A stretch of 64,000 nt of DNA from Toxotes chatareus (GCA_016801885.1 CM028889.1:19350001-19414000), one strand, 5' to 3'; shown: positions 35,901 through 48,600, numbered from the stretch's first letter. A program made the numbers and translations. The notes: generated by a model not told the origin, from the letters alone.

Positions 35901-36977
35901 AGGCAAGACAAGGAATCCAGCTCCAGTTTCATTTTGGTCACTAGTCCTTTGCTTAGGTCTCTCTACAAGTCAGTTGGTCAAAGGAGTGCCATGTTACTTT
36001 ACTGTTACTGATTATCTTTATTTGTTGTTGCTGTTGTGGTGTGTTCCCACAGAATGAGGACTCCTCCACTCATGAAAAAGTGGACTTTAAACTGCACTTT
36101 ACCTGCTCCTCTTACCTAATCACTACTCCTTGCTACAGGTTGGTGTTACCATTACTTTGTGCTAGATGATAACTCACAGGATTACTAAAATACATTTAAT
36201 TTATCCTTGGGGGAGCATGAATATTAGCACTAAATTTAATAAAGATCTGGCTGTTCGTTTTTGAGTTGTCTCAGCTCTTTGAAAACTGATTTGTGTCCGT
36301 TGTTTTTGTTTGGCCAGTGATGCATTTGCAAAACTTCTGGAGTCAGGGGATCTGAAAGGCAGCTCTGTCAGGCTGGAGGGAGTCAACATGCCCTTTCACC
36401 ACCTACTGGCCAGGATCTGCTTCCATCACCACTTCTCTGGTACATATACGCCAGGACATTTGTTTTTTTGTTTTTTTTTTTTTATTGTCTCAAAGAACAG
36501 ACATTTGTTCAAGTTACCAGATGGATAGAGTGCCCCACATACTGAATACAACAACAACTATTCAGAATAATTATCAGCACAATCACTTGCTATTGTTCTT
36601 AGCATTGCTGACAGTTGTGTTCCTCTTGTATGATCAGTCGTGGAGAGGATCGACTCCTGTGCCTCCATGTACAGCAGGTCTATCCAGGGTCACCATGTCT
36701 GTCTGCTGGTCAAAACTGTAAGTAGACCAGTTTAATTCCTCCCGTATCCTCTGTTCACCAGTAAATTGAGAGATTCATGACTAACTTGTTATGGTTTCAC
36801 CAGTTATAAATAAAAAAAACAGTGAGTTGTATTATAGTGTCCTTGACTTTGCCTTTCTCTCTCACCCTCTCTTTCTGTCAGTCTGGTCAGACAGTGTCCA
36901 TTGACGCTAAATGTGACGAGCCGACGCTGCTTGGGAATGTGCTGGATGAGATCAAGCAGACCTTCTCTCAGTGCTGA
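10819..36977 (+). CDS. ap3d1: AP-3 complex subunit delta-1
   Basis: Large subunit of the AP-3 adaptor, which sorts cargo from endosomes/TGN to lysosomes, melanosomes and synaptic vesicles. Coding exons: 10819-10914, 14262-14357, 15197-15277, 15617-15697, 15804-15911, 16106-16235, 16818-16957, 17345-17418, 17555-17604, 18056-18105, 18481-18529, 20326-20471, 21059-21207, 21335-21565, 21892-22123, 22294-22439, 22639-22780, 27461-27536, 27784-27983, 28453-28526, 30532-30700, 30935-31078, 31528-31581, 32933-33040, 33317-33472, 34193-34240, 35268-35457, 35571-35659, 36053-36138, 36318-36439, 36638-36717, 36882-36977. Phases all join, giving about 1230 residues. Residues 1-600 are the adaptin N-terminal solenoid (MALKIVKGSIDRMFDKNLQD; DSDQN joined to LKYLGLLAMSKIL). 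Next comes a charged Lys-rich hinge with DLDFWLS and a His7 run, then the C-terminal ear from about residue 1011. Odd points: one conserved short exon after 22780 is missing, a GT repeat abuts the acceptor of exon 24, and a possible 21-nt microexon lies at 34860. Confidence 0.95.
10915..14261 (+). other. ap3d1 intron 1
   Basis: A 3.3-kb intron. Its first 400 bases are dense in short GCTAGC, GCTAAC and AACGTT words (11021-11034, 11211-11216, 11261-11280), which also occur at other promoters in this window. The rest shows no coding potential apart from a dispersed-repeat-like segment at 13646-13925. Confidence 0.55.
13646..13925. repeat. Probable dispersed teleost repeat fragment
   Basis: The stretch begins with a motif common in fish non-coding DNA (tttattgtcatttgcacagt, then tgtacaatgaaattcttac) and runs into A-rich sequence with repeated aaaataaaaatagata-type words. 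I recognise the pattern as repetitive in fish genomes but cannot name the family. No clear target-site duplication was found. Confidence 0.4.
18530..20325 (+). other. ap3d1 intron 11
   Basis: A 1.8-kb intron between the exons coding DSDQN and LKYLGLL; the Leu codon is split T|TG across it. I see no coding exon, RNA gene or clear repeat in it. Confidence 0.5.
23224..23303. repeat. Long hairpin at the left edge of the duplicated element
   Basis: Two arms, 23224-23261 and 23265-23303, are reverse complements apart from two mismatches and one extra base, around the 3-base loop ACA. The outer parts read GTGCATTGC and GCAATGCAC; the inner parts read ACCTCTATAGC and GCTATAGAGGT. It sits just before the first copy of the repeated body. 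A shortened relative (tagcggtgcaatgcaccac) precedes the second copy at about 25441-25459. Confidence 0.85.
23322..24354. repeat. Repeat body, copy 1
   Basis: About 1.03 kb beginning with a TTC-rich run and ttcccaattttcggttc, and ending gcagaactata before the first hairpin. It matches 25508-26543 along its length with scattered substitutions and small indels. It contains the paired words TTTCGCGAA and TTCGCGAAAA, and the block gattcggccgaaaatgagct. The short reading frames in it look incidental, since indels between the copies break them. I cannot assign it to a transposon class; no transposase or reverse transcriptase is present. Confidence 0.85.
24355..25440. repeat. CA-rich tail 1 with hairpin array
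   Basis: CA microsatellite (long runs at about 24419-24487 and 24668-24720) interrupted by hairpins. Family A (arms GTCAAAAGGGGGCTGTGC and its complement): 24355-24393, 24982-25020. Family B (CAATATTGTGCGGTGC and its complement): about 24494-24534 (damaged), 25049-25082, 25198-25233 (damaged). Family C (TGTCAATACTGGGTTGTGC and its complement): 24594-24630, 24721-24761, 24852-24892, 25112-25150. A spacer word, cagacccactcaggcacaca, follows several of the hairpins. Confidence 0.85.
25508..26543. repeat. Repeat body, copy 2
   Basis: Direct-orientation second copy of the body at 23322-24354, beginning with an expanded TTC run and ending gcagaactatagggg. It differs by a few per cent by eye, which implies a recent duplication. 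Just before it, 25459-25502 holds a short tandem duplication of a cgatttc..aagggaaattgt word that is absent from copy 1. Confidence 0.85.
26544..27310. repeat. CA-rich tail 2 with hairpin array
   Basis: Shorter relative of tail 1. Family A: 26544-26582 (18-bp perfect arms, loop GTA). Family B: 26618-26657 (18-bp perfect arms, loop GCCA) and 26898-26933. Family C: 27063-27103 (arms changed in a matched way) and 27208-27246. A collapsed family C remnant, GTCAATACTGGGTATTGAC, lies at 26714-26732, and an unpaired right arm of family B at about 26755-26777. The spacer word cagacccactcaggcaca recurs. Confidence 0.85.
31528..31581 (+). CDS. ap3d1: ap3d1 hinge exon encoding the DLDFWLS motif
   Basis: A 54-base exon, phase 0 on both sides, reading VSDLDFWLSNAPVPSNTQ. 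The acceptor follows a strong pyrimidine tract (tccctcccttcctcttctag) and the donor is cag|gtggag. Human AP3D1 long forms carry a similar DFWLS segment in the hinge that shorter forms lack, so this exon is probably used alternatively. Confidence 0.75.
32841..32925. repeat. (GT)n microsatellite abutting an ap3d1 splice acceptor
   Basis: About 42 uninterrupted GT units end only 7 bases (agaacag) before the exon that starts at 32933. The repeat takes the place of the polypyrimidine tract. Confidence 0.95.
34333..34412. repeat. Fragment of a dispersed teleost repeat
   Basis: Tandem ttcaa words followed by tttatatggcgccttccaca and ttgtctcaaagcgctta. This resembles a very common fish genomic repeat (tatatagcgcc...tctcaaagcgct type). 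Family name and element ends are not determined. Confidence 0.45.
34860..34880 (+). CDS. ap3d1: Candidate 21-nt microexon of ap3d1
   Basis: ATGATGGAAGATGCGGATCAG (MMEDADQ, 7 codons) follows a good pyrimidine tract and AG (tctctccttctctttaaag) and precedes cag|gtattg. Both sides are phase 0, matching the flanking exon borders at 34240 and 35268. No equivalent is known to me in human AP3D1, so it is a prediction only. Confidence 0.35.
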
Positions 36978-39660
36978 TTGTGTCTGACAGCTCCAGGGTG
37001 CCCCCAACCCGGCCACATCACCCCACCCCCCACCCCACTCCTCCCTTGCTGAAACACAACATAATCATATTACGAAACACTGCGGCTGGCAATTCCAGTA
37101 TCGTCCTATTTATTAGTCCAGAGATTCGCAAGATTTCTTTCCCCCTTACCTTCTACGTCAGTGTCCCGCACTCTGTTGTTCCTCTGCACTCTGAGCTCTG
37201 TGGTCACTCCCTGACACTTCATGTTGTTTTACAGACTCGCTGTGTTCATTCTGCATCTTCTCTGCAATGCACTTTCATTTTTACTTCCTGGTTTTCGACC
37301 CCTAACAGCCACCCTTTTCCACCCCAACTCTGACTCTGTACTGAGCTCCTGTGTTTCTGGACACCGTGCATCCTCTGCTCTTTCCTGTGCACCTTTCCGC
37401 CCTCCACTCTGATGGCAACTCAGTCTGTGACGGTCATGTAATGTAATGTAGACAACTGGACTTTTGCTGTTGATGGTTGAATTGTGTTTATACTGTTTTG
37501 AAGAGTTTTGTTTTTTGTCTTTGGTTTGTTTTTGTTTGTTTTTTGTCTAAAGCCTGTCTGCGCCTTTGTCTCGCCCCCGTCTTCTTTCTGCTGACTTAAC
37601 ATCTATGTGTGTGCTGCTCAGCTGTGTAGGCCTGGTAAAAAAAAAAAAAAAAAATGTGACTGACTTTCTCAAACTGGTCCTAGCTAGGAAAAAAATGGAG
37701 ACTCTCACCTGCTCACCCACCTCTGACAAGGTGCCTAGAGGACCAGACACTGGGTGACTGGAGTGAGGATAGTGCAGAGATAAAACCAAAGCTACATATA
37801 AGGCATGGGTCTTTGACTAGTATCAGAGCTGTTGCAGATCTGCTAGTGTTAGTTTACTGTACTGTACTGTACTTTGTACAGTAGATCATACCCTCCCACC
37901 CCACTCCCCAAAACAAGAACTCCACATGTATCATTCAAGAAGGGAGTGTATAAAAATAATTGAAAGAAACTCTGGCACCAGAGTAGAAGTGTAATGTGAG
38001 ATTTCTTCAGCACAGGACAGTTTGCTGTCAGGCTAATGCCACCTTTCTCAGCCTCCTCTTCAACTCACAGCTGGAGTTGTTTGTTGTATAGAAGATGTTA
38101 TATTGTTGTAATTAAACAGAAGCATACTGTTATTCTTATGAAGCCGCTATGGTGCTGACATCCCTCATTTGTGTCACCACATGGTCAAATTAGTGACAGA
38201 ATAATCTGGCATGAAGAGAGTTGCTCATGTTACATTACTGTCCTGCCTCTTTTCTCTGATAAAGTCAAACTATGAATACTAAAGGACGACATAGTTACAC
38301 TATAAAGCTTTCTGCATTTTTAAAACCAGCTTCTCTGCATATCAGGTTGCTGACGTTCTCTCTGTAAGCAGAGACTGTGAAATGGTCGATGGTTTTAGGT
38401 TCCCCTCAATCAGTATTAGGCAACGTGATTTCCATGTTCTGTCAACAGCAGAACGGAGTTTTGTCTGTCTTCATGTGAAATCATGTGAAACATTTGCGCC
38501 TGTGCCACTTTGATGTTCGCATCACAGAAGCCGCACCCAGCTGGTGTGTACCCAGATAAATCCCCTATGTTTCTTTTCCCTTCAGAAACTGCCTTGCCAC
38601 TTCTTTTGTGCATTGACATGTTATGATGACCATTAAAGGCTTTTTTTTTTTTTTAAAGAAATGGCCTCCTCTTAGAACAGTCCCAGAGGTACTTGATGTT
38701 TTAGTTTGTGTCATTCATGTCACTACCTGGTCCAGCACGACTTAACCTTGTAGTAGCAAGACAAAAGCTGACTTGGTAGCGTCTCTTTTCATGTATACTG
38801 ATAAGGCCCCTGCACATCTGTCTGTTATTGTAGATAACAACTATGATAATGATGTCTGTGACCTGAAGGTCAGGTCAGCTATTCCATGAGATCTTCTGTC
38901 CAGTTGTAGAGTCTGAATACAGAGGTGATCAGCTGTGTATCAGGAGTGTCAATAGGATATGAGTATGTATGTATTACCTGTTCCTGAAAATGACAAATAT
39001 CAGCAAAACCGAAAAAAACAACTCCCCTGATCATACATTGTTCTAACTCTGATCATTTTCCTGTGCATAATATTTGATTAAAATTTGTATATTGCATGAT
39101 TTGGAATGTACACTTTTTATTTTCCTTTTTTTCTGTTCCATGGACATGCTTACACAAACAAAAACTTGTCATTCCATCTTGTTCTTTTTCTTTTTTGTCT
39201 TTTTTTATATATAACATTTACTTGACCATTCTCTGTTTTTGATGGTATTGTGTTTTTATCTATTCTAAGATCAGACAATTTAAAAAACGTGATACTGTTG
39301 AATGTTTTAAATTATTAAACATAGGGGAATGAAGGGGGTTCTCTTTGCTGTCATGACACACAGGGCTTGGGGCTCCAAATAAGTTGAATAGAACGGGTCA
39401 CGTGAGTGTACTGAGAGGCAACCCACTCTGTCTTAAATCTCTATCAGTTCAGTTGTAGTGAGTTATTTTATCAAGTTTGGCTTGTGACATTGAAATATAC
39501 TCCTATATGACTCTGATTTTTGAAGGTCCTGTCTTTTTATTTCTCCATATTCAGTTCTCCAGCTGTATAATGTAATATGTTTTAAAGGGGACAACATAAA
39601 TTATCTACATTCCCTTTAAAGAAAGTCCACCCAAATTAAAAATAAAGGCTGTAAGAACAT
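36978..39660 (+). other. ap3d1 3' UTR
   Basis: Non-coding sequence after the TGA at 36975-36977, with several A- and T-runs. Possible poly(A) signals include ATTAAA at about 38631 and AATAAA at about 39642-39647; the latter is followed by a T/GT-rich stretch (tgttgtagtcttttttgtgt). Which of these is used cannot be told. No other gene was seen. Confidence 0.5.
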
Positions 39661-40836
39661 GTTGTAGTCTTTTTTGTGTTACAGTGAACCAATAAACACA
39701 CACATATGCCAAAATGTTTAATATATTTTCTGTGTATATAACTAAGGATACAAATTGGTATCAGAATGATGTGTGTCTGGAGAAAATGTGTTGTTATATA
39801 TGCTATTTATTTATGCATGCATGCATACACATAGAGAATGTTATTGGCACATTTACATTGAACTAATACAGCGACTATAGATGTATTACTTTGAACTTCA
39901 ACTCCCAGAAAGCCTTGCCTGGCAGCAGAAGTAATCGAGATCTCCTTACTGATTGACAGCAAGCAGCTGAGTTGAGCAAAGTTCAACGGACAGAGTCCCT
40001 GGTTTTGGTTTTGTTGTTTCATGTACAACTAGTTAGTTTGAAAGCAAAGGTAGCTCAGGCGATTTCCTTTTTCTTCTGATAGCAAAACACCCGAAAAAGG
40101 AGACAGGCTAGCTTTCGTTAGCATCACTAAGCTAAAAGTGATCAAAATAAAGCTTCCTGTGCACACTTTCAAAATAAAACATCTACTCAACCCATTAACT
40201 GTATATTATTAAAAATATGCAATTCAAAAGTAAACATTTAGGTGTATCATATATTTTGAAAACAGGTGATAGCTGATTTATATCTCAAGCTAAAATGGCA
40301 TTTAGAGCTAGCTGTCGGTATATTCCCTGAAAACCCAAAGGAAAGTGACGCACCAGTTAATTCGAAACAAAACTAACAAAAAGAAAAACATACTTCACTA
40401 ATACTGTTGTGTATATAACAACAAAAATAAATAAACTCACTGTGGAGTTGTGATTTTTTAACTACAGAACGAAACTACACGTTCAAACGGATAAATAGGG
40501 GCAACATTTCGAAAGCTGTAACCGGAAAGCGAGTTGATGTGTCAGTGTCTGAGTTGATAACAGTAGAGCTCGGATGGTTGTTAATAACTGGGGCTCCACG
40601 GGATTGTTCACAACAACAGAGGAAGGCGCACCAGCTCTGACCAAATAAAGCACAGTCGCGATTTTTAGATCCTGTTTCGGAACCATACAAGCGGAAACCA
40701 ACGTTAACGCGTTGTTGCGCGACAGGGGTTCGTTGTCCTACGGAAAGCTGTTGTTTGTACCGAGCTAGCTTTGTCCTTCTTCGCAGTCACAGCTGTGGTG
40801 GTGTTGGTGATATATTTATACAAATCGTTGTGGAAT
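39661..40836 (+). promoter_or_regulatory. Intergenic region and cdc34 promoter/5' UTR
   Basis: About 1.2 kb between ap3d1 and the cdc34 ATG. AACGTT at 40700-40705 lies about 130 bases before the start codon within GC-richer sequence, and gctagctttcgttagc lies near 40108. No TATA box is evident near the likely start. Confidence 0.45.
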
Positions 40837-43800
40837 ATGGCTCAGCATGGACATCATGTAGCCAGTTCCCAAAAAGCACTAATGCTGGAGATGAAAAGTC
40901 TCCAGGATGAACCGGTCGAGGGGTTCAAAATAACTTTGGTGGACGAGTCGGACATGTACAACTGGGAAGTAGCGATATTTGGACCCCCAAACACACACTA
41001 CGAGGGTGGTTATTTTAAGGTGAGTAGCTAATGTTAGCTAGCAGTAGATCTATTGTTCTTTAGCTGGTTGATTTAGCCTACATTTAGGTAAATTACCCAT
41101 GGAGGGCAACTCAGCGGTTAACCTTAGCCTTCAAGTAATCGTCTTCATCAACGGCAGGTAACCGTTAATAACGTTAACTTGGCTAATTGGCAGTCGTTCC
41201 CTGTTTACTGTGATAAAACAGTCTCTCCTCCTTTGTTCAACTTTAAATCAACTCCACTCAGTCAGGATAATTAGATTTTAGTGGCGGAACCTTGTAGACA
41301 CTGAAAGTTTTTTTGTCTATGGCTTGTTTTTATTTAAAATATAAGTTAGCTGGGGTCCCCTGCAGTGACAGTCAGCGCATGATCACGTCTGACAGTCACT
41401 TTTGTGTTAACATGAAACAAAAGGTTGTTAGCACGGCCGCCTCAAGCTTTAACGGTACTCTGATTAGGCAAGCTCATCATCTAACCAATTTAATCACTTC
41501 CTTTCTGTTTTTATCATTACAAATCAGCAGCCCTAGGATGAACAGGCTCTTTGTTTGTGTGTTCTAAGGAACTCAACGCAGGGATAACTTAGGGTAACTC
41601 AGAAGCCATTGAATTTATTTTCTGGCGTACTTCCTCCCTTGAGATGTGTTGGTTTCACAGATATCTTGTTCCCCTTTGTGAGTATTTGTGCCATAAGCAA
41701 AGAGGGCTTGCAGTTTACACAGCTTCCCCTTAGTCATTAACTACTGCATTGTCTTAGCTACATTTTTTATCATCGCTAGCACTCAATGTTTAATTGTAAT
41801 GTCTTTTTAGAGTGACAGAAATATCAGCTCTACATTTATTTTCACGGCACCCTTGACCTGTGAACTGCTGGTTGTTTATACTGGTTTTGGTTGGAGCTAC
41901 AGAACCTGACTCACTTTAAGTCCAATTGTAAGCTATACACCTACATTGTAAATATAGAAGACCCTGGCATGTGTTGGTACATCAGAGAGCCCACTGATGA
42001 TTTGTCTCAAACCTAAATGAGCGAGTGAAAATCAGCTTCAGATGTTGCAAAACACTGAGGGGATTGTTGTCCACCCAAATTTGAAGTCCTATACTAATGT
42101 GGGTATTCATCCGGTAATCCACTTTGATTTATTACTTTGTCTGGCAAACTAAAAAAAAATAGACCCCGTAGTTCTGCTTCAAACTTGCCCTAGATAGTTA
42201 TTTTATTGTACATCAAACAAAAGATAATGAGCTTTTATTAAGGTGGTATAATAGTCCAGTCTTTATGAGAAAAAGACAAGGTTAATATTGATCATGGGCA
42301 TGAAAGAAGATTTAAATTAGTAGCCAGAGTAGCCAACAAAAATAACATACTCAAATTGTACATAGTCGCTTTACAAGGGCTTTCTGTAATGGGCTCATAA
42401 TGCTAAGTCTCGCATTATCCACAGTTGTTTTCATATAACACCTAACTGTAAAGTATCAGTAATGGCTCCCATTGTGTTCAGACTATCCAGCATATTATAT
42501 CACTTAAGCTATATAGTGCTTTGTGATTCCAGTTCTTGGGAAGCCTCTTCATTTCACCTCTGGTCCTTTTCAAGCCCCGTGAGCACAGGCAGAGGGCCCT
42601 GGCCAGGCTGCAGTAGACGGGGTTCAGTGTATCTGTGTGGGTGCTGTGTACAGGATTCCTTTGTCGGGCCAGGAATGCACAGCCTGGATGTGAAAACCAC
42701 CGCATGGTTGTGACTCATTGTTCTGGGCTGGGTTTCCATCCAACCAGTTCGCCATATTCTAACAAAAAAGAAAAAGAAGGAAAAAACACACACACGCTGT
42801 TACAACCAGGTTACCTAAACAAACAAGCAGTTATGACTTGCAGCAGCAGCCTGTTCATTAGAAACAGGGCAGGTAATGACGTCACATGAAACCTGGCTGA
42901 GTCAGGTATTCATTTCACATGGGTGTTGCTCTCAAAGAGTCACACCATGATAAATATGTCATGACTGCAGGCACACTGTAGACTGAGACTTACTGAAAGA
43001 TCATTCAGCCTGCATTAGATAACTGTCCTATATCCACGATACATGGGTCAACACTACCTTACTGTAATATATTGACCATTGACCTGAAGGTCTCACAGTA
43101 AGCCTCAATTATGACTCTCATTTGTTGGTTCTGAGACATTTCCAAACTATGCTCTCTGCTTTGTCATGTGAAGTAATCTCTGTGTGTATGATAGCCAGCT
43201 GTGGTCTTGGGTCATGTATGAAGCAGAGAAGTTGAGAAAGTCAGGGAGGGGGTTAGGACAGAGATTCATTGTGTGTATTGTTAAGGTACACATTCAGTTT
43301 GAATGTCCAGACGATACAGTGACTTTGAAGACTTTATTCAGTCTAATACAATGTTAATCTGAGCCTTTAATACAATACCTTGAAATGGAGACAGCGGTAG
43401 AATTTCTTTTATGCAGCTGTATAATTAAAATGAATGGGGAAGCTGTCTAGTTTTATGGTCTGTTTCAACTGTGTGCTGACCATGTCAGATAATCATGACC
43501 AAAACATAAAAACGGTGCACTTCGGTTTCTGTCTAGCTCATATTTATTTTCTAGTAAATTCTCTGCACTTTTTTCTCTCTCTTGAACATCTCTGTCTTCC
43601 CTGTACATTTTCTTGACACCAGGAACATTTCAAGGTATGAGATATTATTGAATAGCACATTTACACTCCTGTTAACATCACTCCACAACAGCTTGTTTGC
43701 CTGTATTCAAGATTTCATGTTGAAAAATGCTACTAAGCATATCCCCATGCTACAGTGATTGTTTACGGTGATTATTTATTTTTTGGATTGTCAATATCTT

Positions 43801-45634
43801 AGTTTGCTCTTGAGCTAGTTGTTTGCGATTTGGATCCCCAGTGACTCTCCTTAGGAATCTGAAATCTCACAATTTTTGAGTGCTCACAGTTTGGTCTGGT
43901 ATCTGCATTAAAGTTTCCAAGTGGAAGAATAGTAATGAACCATAGCGCTTTTTTTTATCATAATTATGTAATCCAGAGCAGTTGGTATGATCCCCAGTTC
44001 AAATAGAGTCACTCCACAACAAGTCAAAAGTAATTTCGGTACTTTTTAAGGGGCCCAGGCAGTTTACTGCAACAACAGGCTCAACCAGTAGGTTTTGCCT
44101 TACATGGCATAAAGTACAGGAACATACTTTCATGATTTACTTGAGCTCTTTACCGTGTCAAGTATTTGTGTAGTATCTATACAAGGCAAAAACAACAGCT
44201 ACACACAGACAAAGAACCCTAAAATTTTTACTTTAGCTGGAACTAATTAGATAATTCAGTTTTTGGTTATTGTTGAAGGCTCAGTTTCTCTGTATTCAAT
44301 TTAAAAAAAAAAGGTTTCTATAAATATGTTATATTGCTGTTACCATCTGCATGTTTTATTAAAATAAACACAAAACCCATCAATTCCACCGTGGTTCTGT
44401 GCTCTCCATTTTGATTGGCTTATTTGCTTAATAAAAGAATAATTACGAGCATAAAGTCTTATTCTGGTCCATGAACTGTGACATTGCTTTTTCTTTGAAC
44501 GCAAAGACTGCCATTCAGATTTGGCCTCTTCCTGCTCCGTTTTGTGTCATAAACCACAGCGGCAGAGAAGGACGATCTGTATCCATAGACTATGAGGTCA
44601 TCTGCTTGTGTATCACATAGAAGTTTCTCATGTTGACACACAGCAGAAACTGTGCTCTGCGTGTGGTGCCACAGGGCTGAACCGCAGAACTGTGGAGGTG
44701 CCTGTGAAACTTGATGGGTGACCGTGTTTGAAGTGCTGCTTTGTCAGCGCCTGGTAGCTTTAATTATAATTTTTGTCGCACGTAATTATGATCTAAATGG
44801 GCTCTCTGCAGCTCATGCTGTGAAATAAAACCGTTCATATCTCAGTCGAGTGGTTTACTCGACTAACAGACCATTCTTCATAGCAGCGATGAAAAAGGGA
44901 GGGTGTTGCCCTTCAGTTTTGGCCTGGGCCTCCCTCTCTTTTTTAGCCTCTGACAGACCAGAGTTGTGTTGAGCAGCTGACTCTGTGTTTCTGCCTACTT
45001 TCCTTCCTCCTCGGCTGCATGCTACATAATTTGCACAGGCTCTGTGTTAGCCTTTGCAGTTGCAGTGGAGGGGAGGGGTACAGGCAAGAGGACCCAGCCG
45101 GGCTGTAGAGGGCTCGGCTGGGCCGGGCCTGGCTGAGCTGTTGGAGTCATGTTTCCCCCTCTGGCTGTGTCACAGAGAAATGAGAGTAGGGTAGAAAAAA
45201 GAGGGAATACAGAAACAGCCAGATCAAGAACAGGCAGAGCTCTTCCTTGCAGTGGTGCCCCTTTTGAAAGGAGAGCCTGCTGTGAGCAGAGGTGAGTGAG
45301 AGGCCCCAAAAGACAGTTATAACTGTCCCCTGAGGCCCCGGCCATGTGTTCTCTTTCTCTTCCTGTATGGGCCACCAGTGTGGTAAACACACCTTTGGAG
45401 CATGGCTACAAATATGTGCTGGTTGCTTTAAATGTTTCATGTGTTGCAGTCACCTTGTAATCAGTTTATAACATAACACCAGCTTTTGATCCTTTTCCTC
45501 TCCTCTACATCCTCCTCCTGAGTTGAGTTAATGAGTCTGGGGGCTGTTGGGTATGAACATGATAATCTCTGGGACCTGTGTGTGTGCATGCGCTATGGAA
45601 TTTGCTCTACGCTACGACCTTATTCCTCATCATT

Positions 45635-45675
<41 letters not shown>

Positions 45676-48600
45676 TGAGGATAAGGTCGGTGGAGAAGGT
45701 AAAGAGTTGCACAGGGAGAACAGAATGATTTTTTTCTGTTCAGGGTCTTCGCATTGACCTGGTTTACTTCGCCTTGCTGTCATTTTCCAGAGGGTGGGCG
45801 CGTTCGCTCTCATTCCCATTATATTTTCAAGGCAGGCTTTTTTAGGTCACAATCCAAGAATGAGTTTTGTAGAAAGAGCAAACAGATCTTGTATTCTATA
45901 TTCTCTGTAACAAGCTCTTCGTGGGTCTTTTTTTTTCACGTGCATGGCAGGAAATTGACTGCACTTTTGTGTCCACCGCTTAAATGAACTGTTGAGAGTG
46001 AATCACCTTTTGACCATGGTTGCTGTTAATTATGTCCTCAGTCCAATTATGAGGCATGACTGGCAAGCCAGCAGTGGCATGTTGGAACAGATGTACTGAG
46101 GCCAGCACTTTGTGATGAGCAGACATCTTGGTTGGTTGAGCTGCTGCATGTGAAGCAATACCTCGTTTCCTGTACCCATTACTGCTTGATCCAAAAGGGT
46201 TGTGGAGGCAGAGTAAAGAGAAAGCGAGTGTTCTACAGAATATACTAAAAAGTGAGTGGATAATAAGGACAGGCACTCACGTAGAGAGGATGATCTCTGG
46301 CCTCCTAAGACCATGCTGCATCATCCCCTTCCTCCACTTCCTCCTCGTTGTGTTTCTTTGCTTCTGTCTGCTGGGTGCTGATGAGACAGGAGACAAGCTG
46401 CTCACTGCTGCAGATCAAATGAGCCAACCAAGCAGCCTGTCTGTGTTTAGGCCAGCTCTGTCACTCTTCTCTAAAACCATCCATCTATCCTCTCCTCCCT
46501 CCATCCACCAAGGGTTTGGTCCCAGCTTGCTGGGCGGGCAGGCCAGGAGTTACAGCACTCCGATCTATCTTTTGGCTCAGTGAAGTTTTACACTACATTA
46601 TTAGTGTTGTATGCTCTCCATTAAGGTTTATAACACACCCATTGCCTGGACAAAGCTTATGGACAAATTGTTCTGCACCTATTTCCAGTGGTTCGATCTG
46701 TAGTCGGTGCTACTGAATCCACAAGCATCTTTCCCTTCTTCATTAGCCTACTCACTTTGTCAGTTGTATTTTGGAGCCCTAAATGGTAACTGAATGCACT
46801 GCTAGTGTTTGCATACAGTTTGTGATATTGTGTTGCTAGGAAAGCGGATCTAAAGCCTCCTGGTAAGCTGCATTGTGAAATTATGCTCTTACCTTCTTAC
46901 AGGGATCAATGCTCGTGCTTAATGCATATCCCCACCTCCCTGCTTTACTTGCAGCCTGGATTCAGACTTGCAGGATCACGATGAATGAAGCTATTTTTGT
47001 AGGGAAGTGTTGATGCACAGATCTCCCAGCAACAGGCTACAAAGTGAGATGTGGGATCATATTTTTATTTAAATATATGCTGTCAGAATGTAACGAAAGT
47101 TTGGGAATAATGGCACCATTTCTGTGTGTGTCACCAAAGAGATGGGTGGCTCTTGTTTACTTTCCACTGTTGGACTGAGTGAAGGTTTTCTTCCATGTCT
47201 GATGGTCTTTTTGTTTCCAAGATAGCTCAGACGATTTTGGATGAAAGTGGGTGAACAGACAACTCTTTGCCAATGCAAGAGTGAATTAGATTTTGGTGGT
47301 GTTTGAGGATTTTTTTTTTTTTTTTTTGCCCTTAACTTTTTTCTTAATTCATGTGAACTAAGATCTAAAACTTTCAGCTTTTCATTAACACACTTCTTTT
47401 GTTGGAAAAGCATACCTGGAGGACAAGCAAACATAAACCACTTTGCCCATTGGCAGTGTTGGCATAAGTTTGTGCCGTTCCAAATCTCCTCTAGTTCTTT
47501 TTTTTTTTTTGTTTGTTTTTTGCACCATTTCCATCCCCTTTTGAATTGGACCAAATGGTTTCTCAGAGTAATGCTGAATGGCTTCTGATAGGAGCTACTG
47601 TGGCTTATTAAATCACCTACACTAGTAGATGATGTGGCTGTCAGCTCGTCTTATTGGGGTCAACAACAAAAAAAATAAACATGGGCATTGCATTGTAAAT
47701 CAGAGCAGACAACTTGACTGTCAGTTGGACATGAGAAGGAGTGAGAGTTTTCTCTCAGCCAGTGGACAGATATGATCTTGATGTTTATATTGTTTGGGAA
47801 GACAAACCATGCTCTCACAGTTGCAGCCTGGCCTCCTCCTCCCCACCCCCACCCCTCCTACCCCCCCCTGGCTGGCTGCTGTGTGTTGCACTGTTGCCAG
47901 CCTGTAATGTGTACAATGTTGGCTTGAACCCTGCACTCTGAAGGGCCGCCAGCTTTTTTGGCAGGGTCAGTCGGACCCTGGGACTTTTTTTTTCTACAAG
48001 CCGCATTCTCTCAGGGCTGTGTCAGTGTTTCCTCTCTGGTCTGATTTTACATGGTGAGAACAGTTTTATTCTGTTGGTTGCAAATCAGGACCAGGAGGGA
48101 CATCCAGTACAACAAATGTTGATCTTGTACTGTAGGTCAGGACATACTGACACACAATTTAAAAACAACACAGCCTGAAGTACAGCTCTGACAGACAGGG
48201 TGGGCAGCAACAGATTCAGAGAATATTAACAGATCACACTTGTGGCGCTTTGGTCTGAGCGCTGATATACTGTATGTTTCTGCTATATACTGCCCGGTTT
48301 AAATGCCCCCCTCTCCAAACTACCACTACCACTCCACCCCCAGTGTAGCTGACAAACCCCCACTCTACCACCGCTCGAAGGTTCACTGTGGCAAGGACCA
48401 GCTGACCATGCCAAATCAGCAAATGTGAGCAAGTGTGTGTGTGTATATGTTTGGTGGGGAGGGGGCGGGGGGGAGGTTGCAGCAGAAGGTTTCATGCTGT
48501 GAGTGACGTGCGTGTGTGTAATCTGTGTAGCCGGTGTCCTCTACGCATAGTAGGATTAATACAGTGTGTGGGTGTGGTTTCAGTGTTGAGGGTGCATAAT

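Noticed and set aside
40771..40836. Upstream hydrophobic extension of cdc34
   Set aside because: The frame is open but has no ATG before 40837; family members start near MAQ or MAR, matching 40837.
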